Of a stretch of 64,000 nucleotides of DNA, positions 19,438 through 27,339 are shown in pieces. This DNA comes from Anaerolineales bacterium HSG25. GTDB lineage: Bacteria; Chloroflexota; Anaerolineae; 4572-78; J111. The DNA lies in assembly GCA_030377865.1 (NCBI GenBank), contig JAUCGA010000001.1:84047-148046 (forward strand). Reading direction: 5' to 3'. Positions within the stretch are counted from its first letter, which is position 1, and each line of letters begins with the position of its first letter. A program made the position numbers and the translations under genes. Below the pieces are notes generated by a model, which was not told the origin of the DNA, searched no databases, and saw only the letters and a program-made list of their open reading frames with translations.

Positions 19438-21258
19438 ATGGATGAAAAAATATTCCCCATCGATGAGATGGTAGCTTACGAAGAGTTTACCGACCGTATC
19501 GAGATTCTGCGGGAGTTGGATACCTGGGTCAAAAATATTCAACGCATGGCCTCTCGCAGTACAGCCCTCATTGCCCCGCGCCGTTTGGGCAAAAGTGTGC
19601 TATTAGACCGCCTCGTCAACACCGTTTTTTTCAAACCGGATTATCGGGTGGCTCCGTTCTATATTCGCATCAAACGGGACGAGATGACATTACATGATTT
19701 TTTGCTCGAATATGCGACCTCGTTTTTTCGACAATATATCGCCTATTGCCTGCAAGACCCATCGTTATATCGACAAAGCCACCTTGGTTTGGAAACATTG
19801 TTGGATTATCCAAACGAGCATAAGGCGGTTAAACTGGCCCAACAGTTTATTCGAGAATTTTTAGATCGCTATCACAAAAAAGGGCCAAAAGATGCTCGTC
19901 TTCATTGGGAAAACTTTGTTGTCGTGCCAGAAAATCTAGCCTCTCTTTCCGGTACTAGAGTGGCGGTTATCATTGATGAGTTTCAGGATATGAAATTTTA
20001 TATCCATGATATAGCTAAGGAAAGGTTAGGGCATATCCATGCCCAACGCAAAAAAACACCCGATTATCAAGGCGTAAATCTGACCGCCTCATACAGCCAT
20101 CAATCCCAAAGCCGAAAGGCTCCTATGCTGGTCTCCGGCTCTGCCGTAACCTTGATATTCAAAACGGTGATGGGTGGGCCATTAGGGGGGCGATTTAACT
20201 TTAGGTATCTCAAACCGTTATCGATTCCTGATGGAGCCACCTTGTTACAAGTTCTACTAAAGCTGTACGCCGATAACACCCCGATTTCTATTGAAAATGC
20301 CTTATATGCCAGCACCCGCGTGGGGGGACATCCCTACTACCTCTACTGTCTCAGCACCTCCAATTCGGGGATTAAGGTGTTCCAGAGTCGAGCTGATATT
20401 GATGAACTGATTCAATATGAGACCGAACAAGGCAGTATTTATGGTTTCTGGCAAACCCATTTTGATAACAACCGAAAATATATCAACGCTGATGATGATG
20501 CCGAGTTGGGTAAGAAGATTATCTACTACTTTACCAAATACAATAATCAACCCGTTGATACCAAAGCGATTGCGGCCAAACTACAAGTCAGTAAACAAGC
20601 CGTAGACCGAAAAATCGAAAAACTCCATCAGGCTGATTTGGTTTATCGGAGCGCGGCCAAATATTATACCTTCAACGACATCTGCTTGATGCGCTTTATC
20701 AAATATTTCTATGTGCAGGATTTAGAAGGGTTGGAAGAGATTGACCTGAGCCAACAGAGCCAGTTTAATAACCTGAAAGGCCGTTTTTTGGAAATTGTGG
20801 TACAGGTGACGATGATGAAGTTTAACCATGAATCGTTAGCTGGGGCTTGGTTTGGTCGCCCTCAGCAAAAAATAGAGCTACCCCGCTTTCAAATTGTCGA
20901 TACCAAACAGGTCAAAGGAGCGACCACGCCTTCCTATCAGCTTGATTTGGTGGGTCGAGCCTCAGAGCCAAATCTGTATTGGGTGTGCGAATGTAAATAC
21001 ACCAAACGCAAAATGGCTCTATCCCAAGTGCAAAAATTGGAGCAGGCGGTGACAGCCTTTAAGCAAGAACTGATAGAGAATGGCCTGCCTGAACCGACCG
21101 TCCAAATCTGGCTAGTTTCTACGGGAGGTTTTACCGACGAGGTATTAGCCTATGTTACGGATCGGTCAGACATCTATGTCTCTGACCATGAGGGCATCAA
21201 CCAGATTTTCCGAGCTTATGGCGGCAACTATAATATTCCGTTGTTTGTGAGTGAGTGA
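19438..21258 (+). CDS. AAA ATPase with C-terminal PD-(D/E)XK-like domain (DUF234 type)
   Basis: 606 residues. Walker A is APRRLGKSVLL at about 46-56 and Walker B VAVIIDEFQD at about 176-185. A winged helix follows near 380-420 (AIAAKLQVSKQAVDRKIEKL). The C-terminal domain has the restriction-nuclease-like pattern SYQLDLVGRA ... WVCECKYTK (about 499-521), with D and E-x-K in place. Such MNS/STAND-related ATPases are common in archaea, Chloroflexota and other thermophile-rich phyla, with a suspected role in mobile elements or defence. It starts 15 bases after the truncated homologue, so the two form a tandem. Confidence 0.85.
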   Translation: MDEKIFPIDEMVAYEEFTDRIEILRELDTWVKNIQRMASRSTALIAPRRLGKSVLLDRLVNTVFFKPDYRVAPFYIRIKRDEMTLHDFLLEYATSFFRQYIAYCLQDPSLYRQSHLGLETLLDYPNEHKAVKLAQQFIREFLDRYHKKGPKDARLHWENFVVVPENLASLSGTRVAVIIDEFQDMKFYIHDIAKERLGHIHAQRKKTPDYQGVNLTASYSHQSQSRKAPMLVSGSAVTLIFKTVMGGPLGGRFNFRYLKPLSIPDGATLLQVLLKLYADNTPISIENALYASTRVGGHPYYLYCLSTSNSGIKVFQSRADIDELIQYETEQGSIYGFWQTHFDNNRKYINADDDAELGKKIIYYFTKYNNQPVDTKAIAAKLQVSKQAVDRKIEKLHQADLVYRSAAKYYTFNDICLMRFIKYFYVQDLEGLEEIDLSQQSQFNNLKGRFLEIVVQVTMMKFNHESLAGAWFGRPQQKIELPRFQIVDTKQVKGATTPSYQLDLVGRASEPNLYWVCECKYTKRKMALSQVQKLEQAVTAFKQELIENGLPEPTVQIWLVSTGGFTDEVLAYVTDRSDIYVSDHEGINQIFRAYGGNYNIPLFVSE

Positions 21259-21333
21259 GTGAGTGAGGGTAAGAAATGGGCATTAAATAAATTGTTAGCT
21301 GGTTTTGTGGTAGTCAAGATGATGTTGGAGTGC

Positions 21334-21393
21334 AATGGGTTTAGCCATTGCCTAATTGACAATCAATTATTGTCAATTAGTACAGGATTTCAT
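21334..21393. repeat. GGAGTGCAA hairpin pair
   Basis: GGAGTGCAATGG begins a hairpin (GCAATGG/CCATTGC), immediately followed by a second (CTAATTGACAAT/ATTGTCAATTAG). The leader and layout are the same as at 10409-10457 with different stem sequences. Confidence 0.65.
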
Positions 21394-21412
21394 TCAACGA
21401 TCAAGGAAGTGT

Positions 21413-21447
21413 TAAAAAAGCACCGAATTAAATTCGGTGCTTTTTAT
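21413..21447 (+). terminator. Rho-independent terminator
   Basis: AAAAAAGCACCGAATT with its complement AATTCGGTGCTTTTTAT. Stem of about 12 bp followed by T residues. It probably ends the transcript of the 606-aa ATPase and may also serve the leftward rluB transcript. Confidence 0.8.
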
Positions 21448-21568
21448 TACCTAACAGTTTTTTGGCTATGATTTTCGGTTCGACCAACACCTACGAGGAA
21501 AACTACATACCTCGCAGGAGAGGTCATGCCCTTCAATTGCTCTGCTTCTACGTACCCAAATGGGTAAG

Positions 21569-21729
21569 CAGAAGTTTATCATTTCAACATGACTAAAACA
21601 ATATCTGACAGGATTAACAGGATTAACAGGATTACAAGCAAAAAAATCCTGTTAATCTTGTTAATCCTGTCAAAAAATGCTTTTGATTTTATCAATATAT
21701 CAGGTCATGAATGAAACGACAAACTCTTG
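21569..21729 (-). mobile_element. MITE family B, copy 3
   Basis: 161 bp, reverse orientation. Flanked by the 7-bp direct repeat GGGTAAG (21562-21568 and 21730-21736). Its inner end is 46 bases from the rluB stop codon. Confidence 0.9.
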
Positions 21730-21775
21730 GGGTAAGGTCTCATTAGCCCAAACAAGGACTAACACCGCCCTTTTG

Positions 21776-22549
21776 TTACCGTCGATCATGCCCTTTAAAC
21801 TTCTTTTTAGGAGGCTTATTGACAGTTTGGCGCAACAGATTTACCTCACGGGGGGTCAGGTAACGCCAATGCCCCAACTTAAGTTTACCCAGTCGTAGTG
21901 GCCCAATCCGTACCCGCTCTAGTCGTTTAACCCGATGCCCAAGAATATCGGCTACAGTTCGGATTTGACGTTTACGTCCCTCGGTTAAGATAACTTTGTA
22001 CCATGTGGCTTTATGCTCCCCTTTGAGCATCTGCACCCAAGCCGGTTTGAGTGGCGGTTCACCGGGAATTTTTACCTCACCCTGTCGCCATTTTTTTATG
22101 GTCTCCAATGATGGTTTGCCCGTCAAAAGCACCTCATACTCTTTTTCCAAATGATAGCGTGGATGGGTCAACTTTTCGGCTAACGCGCCATCGTTAGTTA
22201 ACAAAATCAACCCCTCACTATGCTGATCTAAACGCCCCACCGGATAAACCCGCTCCTCTACCTCAGTTACCAAATCTAACACGGTAATTCGTTTGCGGTC
22301 ATCATGGGTGGTGCTTAATACGTCAGTTGGTTTATTGAGCATGATATAAACCATCGATTCTGCTTGATCTAATAATTTACCGTCCACCGTGATTTTATCC
22401 CGTTGGAGATTAATTTTTACACCCATTTGGGTAACGACCTTTCCATTGACCGTTACTCGGCCATCCTTAATCAGTTGTTCACTCGCCCGTCGTGAAGCGA
22501 TTCCGGCATGGGCTAATACTTTCTGTAATCGTTCTAATTTATTGTTCAT
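21776..22549 (-). CDS. rluB: 23S rRNA pseudouridine synthase, RluB/RsuA family
   Basis: 257 residues. The N-terminal S4 RNA-binding domain (LERLQKVLAHAGIASRRASE) is followed by the catalytic domain with GRLDQHSEGLILLTNDG, where the Asp of GRLD is catalytic. Then ILTEGRKRQIRTVADILGHR. Family members isomerise one uridine in helix 89 of 23S rRNA (RluB/E) or in 16S rRNA (RsuA); the exact target is inferred from the common pairing with scpB. The basic tail (KPPKKKFKGHDRR) is typical. scpB lies 39 bases upstream on the same strand. Confidence 0.9.
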   Translation of the reverse strand: MNNKLERLQKVLAHAGIASRRASEQLIKDGRVTVNGKVVTQMGVKINLQRDKITVDGKLLDQAESMVYIMLNKPTDVLSTTHDDRKRITVLDLVTEVEERVYPVGRLDQHSEGLILLTNDGALAEKLTHPRYHLEKEYEVLLTGKPSLETIKKWRQGEVKIPGEPPLKPAWVQMLKGEHKATWYKVILTEGRKRQIRTVADILGHRVKRLERVRIGPLRLGKLKLGHWRYLTPREVNLLRQTVNKPPKKKFKGHDRR

Positions 22550-22587
22550 AGTCTTGTGAGGCGTGAAACGTGATAAGTAATCCGTGT

Positions 22588-23139
22588 TTATCCATGTTTA
22601 TCTGTGTCCACGCTCTCCTCTTCATCCTCCAGTTCCAATTTGGGTAACTGTTCTAAATTTTCTAAACCTAATAAGCGTAAAAACTCAAAGGTAGTGCCAT
22701 ACAGCGTTGGATGTCCAACTGTATCCAACCGGCCCACCGATTCAATGATACCTCGACTAAGTAAAGTGCGTAGCACGCTGTCGCTGTTCACCCCTCGAAT
22801 CCCGTCGATTTCAGATCGAGTAATTGGTTGGCGATAAGCTACAATGGCTAATGTTTCCAAAGCCGGAGTCGATAGTTTGCTCGAAATCGACAAACCGAGT
22901 AGTTTCCGCACATAAGGGGTTAGTTCCGGCGCGGTGACCAGTTGTACTCGATTCCCGTTCCGTTGGAGCCGAATACCCCGTTCTTTATAATCAAGAGCCA
23001 ACTGTTGCACCGCCTGCTCAACCTGTTTCACTTTACATTGAATTGTTGCCGCAAGTTGATTTAGGGTCACTGGCTCTGGAGCGACAAATAAAATGCCCTC
23101 TATCGCCACTTTTAGCTGTTGCTCGGTAGAGATTTCCAT
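22588..23139 (-). CDS. scpB: Segregation and condensation protein B
   Basis: 183 residues, normal for ScpB. Two winged-helix domains: the first around EGILFVAPEPVTLNQLAATI, the second with the signature STPALETLAIVAYRQPITRS followed by EIDGIRGVNSDSVLRTLLSR. ScpB dimers bind ScpA and the SMC ATPase to form the bacterial condensin used in chromosome segregation. scpA is not in the window. Operon with rluB, the usual order. Confidence 0.93.
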   Translation of the reverse strand: MEISTEQQLKVAIEGILFVAPEPVTLNQLAATIQCKVKQVEQAVQQLALDYKERGIRLQRNGNRVQLVTAPELTPYVRKLLGLSISSKLSTPALETLAIVAYRQPITRSEIDGIRGVNSDSVLRTLLSRGIIESVGRLDTVGHPTLYGTTFEFLRLLGLENLEQLPKLELEDEEESVDTDKHG

Positions 23140-23189
23140 GCTATGTTCAAACGATACGGAATGAGTTTTTTAATTTGCCCATAAGACCG

Positions 23190-23286
23190 CTGATGACCGC
23201 TGATGACCGCTGATTGAAATCAGCATCTTAAACGGAAAACCTGCTTAAGCAGGTTTCTCATGTCAGCATAAGAATTCATTCTTATG
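23190..23286 (+). repeat. Three-palindrome repeat (family D), copy 2
   Basis: After a GACCGCTGAT tandem come CTGATTGAAATCAG (23210-23223), AAACCTGCTTAAGCAGGTTT (23237-23256) and CATAAGAAT/ATTCTTATG (23267-23286). It is nearly identical to 41600-41686 and lies upstream of scpB. Confidence 0.8.
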
Positions 23287-23424
23287 TAAAAACGCGCAAT
23301 TTATTTAATCCCAATTCCTACCCGTTTGAAGCGTCTCCTTTTATCTTGCGTATCATGTCATAACCTGTATTTCATGACAAACCAGCCCCAAAAGTCTCTA
23401 ATATAGGGACTTAGAATATATCAT

Positions 23425-23515
23425 GTAAATATTCAGTAAAATCACCCTAGAAACCCGATTTCTCAAAGAAATTGGGTTTCTGACGTTCCTTCTGGCGAGT
23501 TCACTGAATATTTAC
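23425..23515 (+). mobile_element. MITE family A, copy 2
   Basis: 91 bp flanked by the 8-bp direct repeat TATATCAT. It sits immediately before the family C remnant and the lipoprotein gene. Confidence 0.9.
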
Positions 23516-23534
23516 TATATCATATCATGACAAA

Positions 23535-23637
23535 CTCAAAGTTAAGATCCGTGGAGTGCAAAAGCTTCTTGCTTTTGCCAGAAGCAAACATGCAAAAGCA
23601 ATCAGCTTTTGCACTCCGTTATTGCCGAATACCTCTA
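23535..23637 (+). mobile_element. MITE family C, 5'-truncated copy
   Basis: The core hairpin (GGAGTGCAAAAGC ... GCTTTTGCACTCC) and the right terminal repeat TTATTGCCGAATACCTCTA are present, but the left terminal repeat is missing. The right half is read through by the lipoprotein gene. Confidence 0.75.
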
Positions 23638-24165
23638 ATATTCTGCACATTAATCGTCTTAGCCTGCGGTGGTCAAATGCAACGGCATGCTACACCACCA
23701 ACTGGGTTGATTGTGGTCAAACAGGAAGCGGCACAACAACTCAAACAGAACGCCTATCAAGCCTTGGCCGAAGCCAGCGACAGCTACACTGCCACCTTCC
23801 GGGTCACCGATGAGCAGATTACCTCGTTGGTGGCTCTAGAACTGACTCGGACGGGACAAATTCCAATCCGAAAGCCGCAAATCTGGTTCAGATCGGGTCA
23901 AATTCACGTGACGGGCTTTGTTTCGGCGGTAGTTGGAGTTAATGTAACTATGCATCTCATCGGTTCGGCCTTTGTGCAGGACGGTCAACTGTTATTCGAG
24001 ATAACATCAGCCCAAACAGACTACCTCGACCTACCACAAACAACGCTACCTTCCTTGACCCAAACGATTAACGAAGCCTTGGCCGAACTACCGCTTGAGG
24101 TAGAGATTACTCAGGTCAAAATTCTTGATGGCGAGATGCAGGTCAAGGGAAAACGTGACGAGTGA
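23590..24165 (+). CDS. Lipoprotein of unknown function with MITE-derived N-terminus
   Basis: 191 residues from ATG 23590; the open frame extends further upstream but only through repeat DNA. The signal peptide has Lys/Arg in the n-region, then IPLIFCTLIVLACGG with lipobox LAC, so the mature protein would be lipid-anchored. The first 16 residues (MQKQSAFALRYCRIPL) are encoded by the right end of a family C element. The mature part (residues 30-191) is a beta-rich domain (DSYTATFRVTDEQITSLVAL, VVGVNVTMHLIGSAFVQDGQ) that I do not recognise. The original start was probably displaced by the insertion, and whether the gene is still expressed is unclear. Confidence 0.65.
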   Translation: MQKQSAFALRYCRIPLIFCTLIVLACGGQMQRHATPPTGLIVVKQEAAQQLKQNAYQALAEASDSYTATFRVTDEQITSLVALELTRTGQIPIRKPQIWFRSGQIHVTGFVSAVVGVNVTMHLIGSAFVQDGQLLFEITSAQTDYLDLPQTTLPSLTQTINEALAELPLEVEITQVKILDGEMQVKGKRDE

Positions 24166-24276
24166 AACGTGAGGCTTGTTCCCCAATGAAATATACCCGA
24201 TGAATCTGCAAGTGATTGAAAAAAATGGCAAACCTGAATGGACTGTAATCTCTTACGATTTTTATTTGCAACTTAT

Positions 24277-24416
24277 TAGACCTGTTCGGGAATAACTAAT
24301 TGTCTCATAAAAACTCAAATTCGAGACACACGGAGTGCAAAAGCTTCTTGCTTTTGCATGTTTACTTCTGGCAAAAGCAAGAAGCTTTTGCACTCCTTTA
24401 TTGCCGAACAACTCTA
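24277..24416 (+). mobile_element. MITE family C, copy 2
   Basis: 140 bp including the flanking TA pair. Terminal repeats are TAGACCTGTTCGGGAATAA and TTATTGCCGAACAACTCTA. Inserted at TA inside codon positions of the HTH antitoxin gene. Confidence 0.92.
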
Positions 24417-24606
24417 TTAAAAATGCTGAGATGTCACAAGACATCCAAGAGTATCACCAAGCCAAACAAGTAATTGAAGCAGGCGAAGAGCTTATCCCTA
24501 GTCATATCACCTACACCATATTAGACGGTAAAAATCCTATCAAAGTATGGCGTGAGTATCGTCAATTGAGCCAGCAATCGTTGGCGACTAAAGTTGGTAT
24601 CAGTAC

Positions 24607-24697
24607 GTAAAAGTTCAGTAAAGTAGCTCTAGAAACCCGATTTCTCAAAGAAATCGGGTTTCTGATACTCTTTCTGGCGAGTTCGCTGAATATTTAC
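24607..24697 (+). mobile_element. MITE family A, copy 3
   Basis: 91 bp with the 8-bp direct repeat ATCAGTAC on both sides (24599-24606 and 24698-24705). Inserted in the recognition part of the HTH of the same antitoxin gene. Confidence 0.93.
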
Positions 24698-24987
24698 ATC
24701 AGTACAGCCGATTTGTCCAAGATAGAATCGGATAAAGATAAGCCTACACTTGATACGATGATAAAAACTGCATCATACCACAGGCCAATATGGGGGCAAA
24801 ATACACAAGTCAATTAATGCTCATTACTTTGGTTGCCGGAAGCGTTACGTGATTAGGCCCTGTATGGTATCAAAAAAAGGAGGACAAGGTAGCAATTGAG
24901 TCTGTATGATTTTAGCCATCGGGATATTAGAGATATCGTATATCGCAGATTACGGAGAAGATGAACAAACCATGACACAGTGTGAAC

Positions 24988-25077
24988 GTAAATATTCAGT
25001 GAACTCGCCAGAAAGAGTATCAGAAACCCGATTTCTCAAAGAAATCGGGTTTCTAGGCTACTTTACTGAACTTTTAC
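24988..25077 (-). mobile_element. MITE family A, copy 4
   Basis: 90 bp, reverse orientation. Direct repeat GTGTGAAC at 24980-24987 and 25078-25085. No gene is recognised in the 24818-25141 gap around it. Confidence 0.92.
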
Positions 25078-25141
25078 GTGTGAACGATCGCTGGCTACTT
25101 TCTTTCAAGACCCTCTATACGAAAATAGATTTGGGCAAATT

Positions 25142-26617
25142 TTACCCACTTTCAGCCAATTGCCGCTTGGCTTTTTGCCACAACGCTTCCATGTCAGATA
25201 AAGGCATGTCAGCCAATCGTTGATCTTGGGCGACTGCCAACTGCTCCATGCGTTTGAAGCGTCGCGTAAAACGAGCGTTCATGGTTCGCAAGGCACTTTC
25301 TGCATCGATATTATGCCAGCGGGCAAGATTAACCACACTGAACAACAGATCGCCAATCTCCGCTTCGAGATTGGCCGCGTCGGTGGCATGGGCAATCTCT
25401 CCCGCCTCTTCAATCACCTTTTCGAGTACTCCATCAATATCATCCCACTCAAATCCAGCTCGAACGGCTTTTTTTGAGATTGCCAGCGCTTGGGCTAACG
25501 CAGGTAATCCCTCCAAGATACCATCCAATGCCGAGGTACTTTCGACTAGGGACTGCCCTTTTTCAGCTTTTTCACTCTTTTTAATTGCCTCCCAATTAAC
25601 CAATATCTCTCCCGCTCCATCGACCACGACATTAGCAAATACATGGGGATGGCGACGGATCATTTTGCGGTTGATATGACCCAATACGTCACCCCATTGA
25701 AAATTTCCATCACGGGTAGCAATTTGAGTATGTAGGGCAATTTGTAACAATAAATCACCTAACTCCTCGACCAAAGCTGGTAAATCATCATGGTCTAGAG
25801 TTTCCAATACTTCGTAACATTCCTCAAGCAGATACGGGCGCAGAGATTGATGGGTTTGCTTCCGATCCCACGGGCATCCATCGGGACTGAGTAGCTGGGC
25901 CATGGTCTGCTGAAAAGTGATAAAACTACAGTTTTGCTCATCGGCAGGCAAATAGAGCATGATTCCCGTTTTGTTATCCCATGCCAACAGTTCGGCCAAC
26001 TCAACCAAACGACATGACCAGACTCGTTCGTCCGTCTGTCCTGCCGCTTGCACCAACGTTACCCGATAATCAGGTTGATAGAGATTCAACAAAACTGGTT
26101 GCCACAGTCTAATCGTTTCAGCGTCATACATCGGCCCAATTAAGGCCGGTTTATCGGGGTTGATGGGGGGTGAATAGTACTGTGATGGTATCTGCTCTGC
26201 TCGCAAAAGTTGCAAATCATCAACGTTAATAGGCTGTAGTGCCGTTATTGCCGGCTCAATAAAGCTCAAACCGGCAATAATTGTGACCGGAATCTGCTGT
26301 TGTTTAGCCAAAGTATAGATTCGGGGTACTGTCTCATCAAAATTAGGATGCCCCGGCACTGCATAGGTGACACCTTCTTCCTGTTGCCCCAAACGGACAA
26401 TTTCTACCGCCAACCGATCATGAATTGCCTCAAGTTTGGCTGTGGTTTCATACCACCCCTGAAATGAGTTGACCTGCCCCGGAATATCTGTCACACTCGG
26501 ATGATACTTCGTCTGTACATAGACTGTCGTTGCTTCGGTTAAATGTTGATAGGCGGCCAATGTCCAAAATTTGGTCATTCCCGGCCCTAATCCGACAATT
26601 GTAATTGATTTTGCCAT
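25142..26617 (-). CDS. mazG: MazG nucleotide pyrophosphohydrolase fused to tetrapyrrole-methylase-like domain
   Basis: 491 residues, the YabN-type architecture. Residues 1 to about 215 are a SAM-dependent tetrapyrrole methylase-like domain (ITIVGLGPGMTKFWTLAAYQ, YAVPGHPNF). Residues 225-491 hold two MazG modules: CPWDRKQTHQSLRPYLLEEC with EELGDLLLQIALH, and EEAGEIAHATDAA with EIGDLLFSVVNLAR. The E-x-x-E/E-x-x-D clusters bind Mg2+. MazG hydrolyses NTPs to NMP and PPi and is linked to house-cleaning and stress control. Start ATG 26617 has AGGAGTGGG upstream. Transcribed alone. Confidence 0.93.
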   Translation of the reverse strand: MAKSITIVGLGPGMTKFWTLAAYQHLTEATTVYVQTKYHPSVTDIPGQVNSFQGWYETTAKLEAIHDRLAVEIVRLGQQEEGVTYAVPGHPNFDETVPRIYTLAKQQQIPVTIIAGLSFIEPAITALQPINVDDLQLLRAEQIPSQYYSPPINPDKPALIGPMYDAETIRLWQPVLLNLYQPDYRVTLVQAAGQTDERVWSCRLVELAELLAWDNKTGIMLYLPADEQNCSFITFQQTMAQLLSPDGCPWDRKQTHQSLRPYLLEECYEVLETLDHDDLPALVEELGDLLLQIALHTQIATRDGNFQWGDVLGHINRKMIRRHPHVFANVVVDGAGEILVNWEAIKKSEKAEKGQSLVESTSALDGILEGLPALAQALAISKKAVRAGFEWDDIDGVLEKVIEEAGEIAHATDAANLEAEIGDLLFSVVNLARWHNIDAESALRTMNARFTRRFKRMEQLAVAQDQRLADMPLSDMEALWQKAKRQLAESG

Positions 26618-26691
26618 ATCCCACTCCTAGAATAAATTTCGTCTACTTACTACCGACAAGACGTTTTGCTTAGGTTAATTATAGAATAATA

Positions 26692-26782
26692 GTAAAAGTT
26701 CAATAAAATAGCCCTAGAAACCCGATTTCTTTAAGAAATCGGGTTTCTGACACTCTTTCTGACGAGTTCACTGAATATTTAC
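26692..26782 (+). mobile_element. MITE family A, copy 5
   Basis: 91 bp with direct repeat GAATAATA on both sides. It lies in the mazG upstream region. The sequence it split (ATTATAGAATAATATCTGAC) is found unsplit at about 33702-33720 upstream of the M50-like gene. Confidence 0.92.
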
Positions 26783-26811
26783 GAATAATATCTGACAGGA
26801 TTAACAAGATT

Positions 26812-27086
26812 CAAGAGTTTGTCGTTTCATTCATAACCTGACATAACCTGACATGTTGATAAAACCAAAAGCATTTTTCGACAGGATTAACAAGATTAAC
26901 GGGATTTTTTTGCTTGTAATCCTGTTAATTCTGTTAGGCACGTGGAAAAAAATAATTGTCCCGCGGAGTAGGCACGTGTCGTGCCGCACCGCGGGTGCTA
27001 ACTCCTCAATTGGGATGTTTTATTTCTTCCGTCTGCCTTAATCCTGTCAGATATTGTTTTAGTCATGTTGAAATGATAAACTTCTG
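26812..27086 (+). mobile_element. MITE family B, copy 4, with nested insertion
   Basis: It begins CAAGAGTTTGTCG and ends AAACTTCTG, flanked by AAGATT (26806-26811 and 27087-27092). It is longer than other copies because about 101 bp of another element is inserted at 26937-27037. The flanks outside also look like family B interior sequence, suggesting insertion into an older copy. Confidence 0.88.
26937..27040. mobile_element. Nested element with TTAAGGCA-type ends (family J)
   Basis: It splits the family B sequence CTGTTAATCCTG. Its ends, TTAGGCACGTGGAAAAAAAT and the complement of CTTCCGTCTGCCTTAA, are imperfect inverted repeats. TTA (or TA) is duplicated. The interior has a CCGCGG/CCGCGG-type hairpin. 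Related ends occur near 37390, 37660, 37826 and 42676. Confidence 0.7.
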
Positions 27087-27339
27087 AAGATTAAAAGCGA
27101 AAAATCCTGTCAATTCTGCCGAAGGTCCAAAGGTCCTGTCGAAAAAATCTTTTCTCTAATCAAAATGTCGAGTACCAAGAATTTCGTCTATTATATTAAG
27201 TAGCTTGTGGTTTAGGCAAGTTATCTGGAGGGTTATAACCTTGCCAACTTTATTCTTCAACCATCTAACCTTAAATCTGCAATTTGGCGGTAATGTGTTA
27301 TAATAACTACATATAATTTAGCTGACAGGGTAAACGTTA

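Larger units (their letters stand above)
24200..24817 (+). pseudogene. HTH antitoxin-like gene interrupted by two MITEs
   Basis: The exon-like pieces are 24200-24278, 24417-24606 and 24706-24817. Removing the family C element (one TA kept) gives SYDFYLQLIIKNAEMSQDIQ without a frame break. Removing the family A element (one ATCAGTAC kept) gives LATKVGISTADLSKIESDKD, a clean XRE helix-turn-helix. The joined protein is about 126 residues: an N-terminal antitoxin-like part (LQVIEKNGKPEWTVI), then HTH. HigA/RelB-type antitoxins of this shape repress their own operon. The tail after DTMIKTA looks unlike the family, so the 3' end may be degenerate. No toxin gene lies beside it. Confidence 0.85.

Noticed and set aside
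24906..25223. 105-codon frame across a family A element
   Set aside because: Its middle is translated from the MITE and no family similarity is visible.
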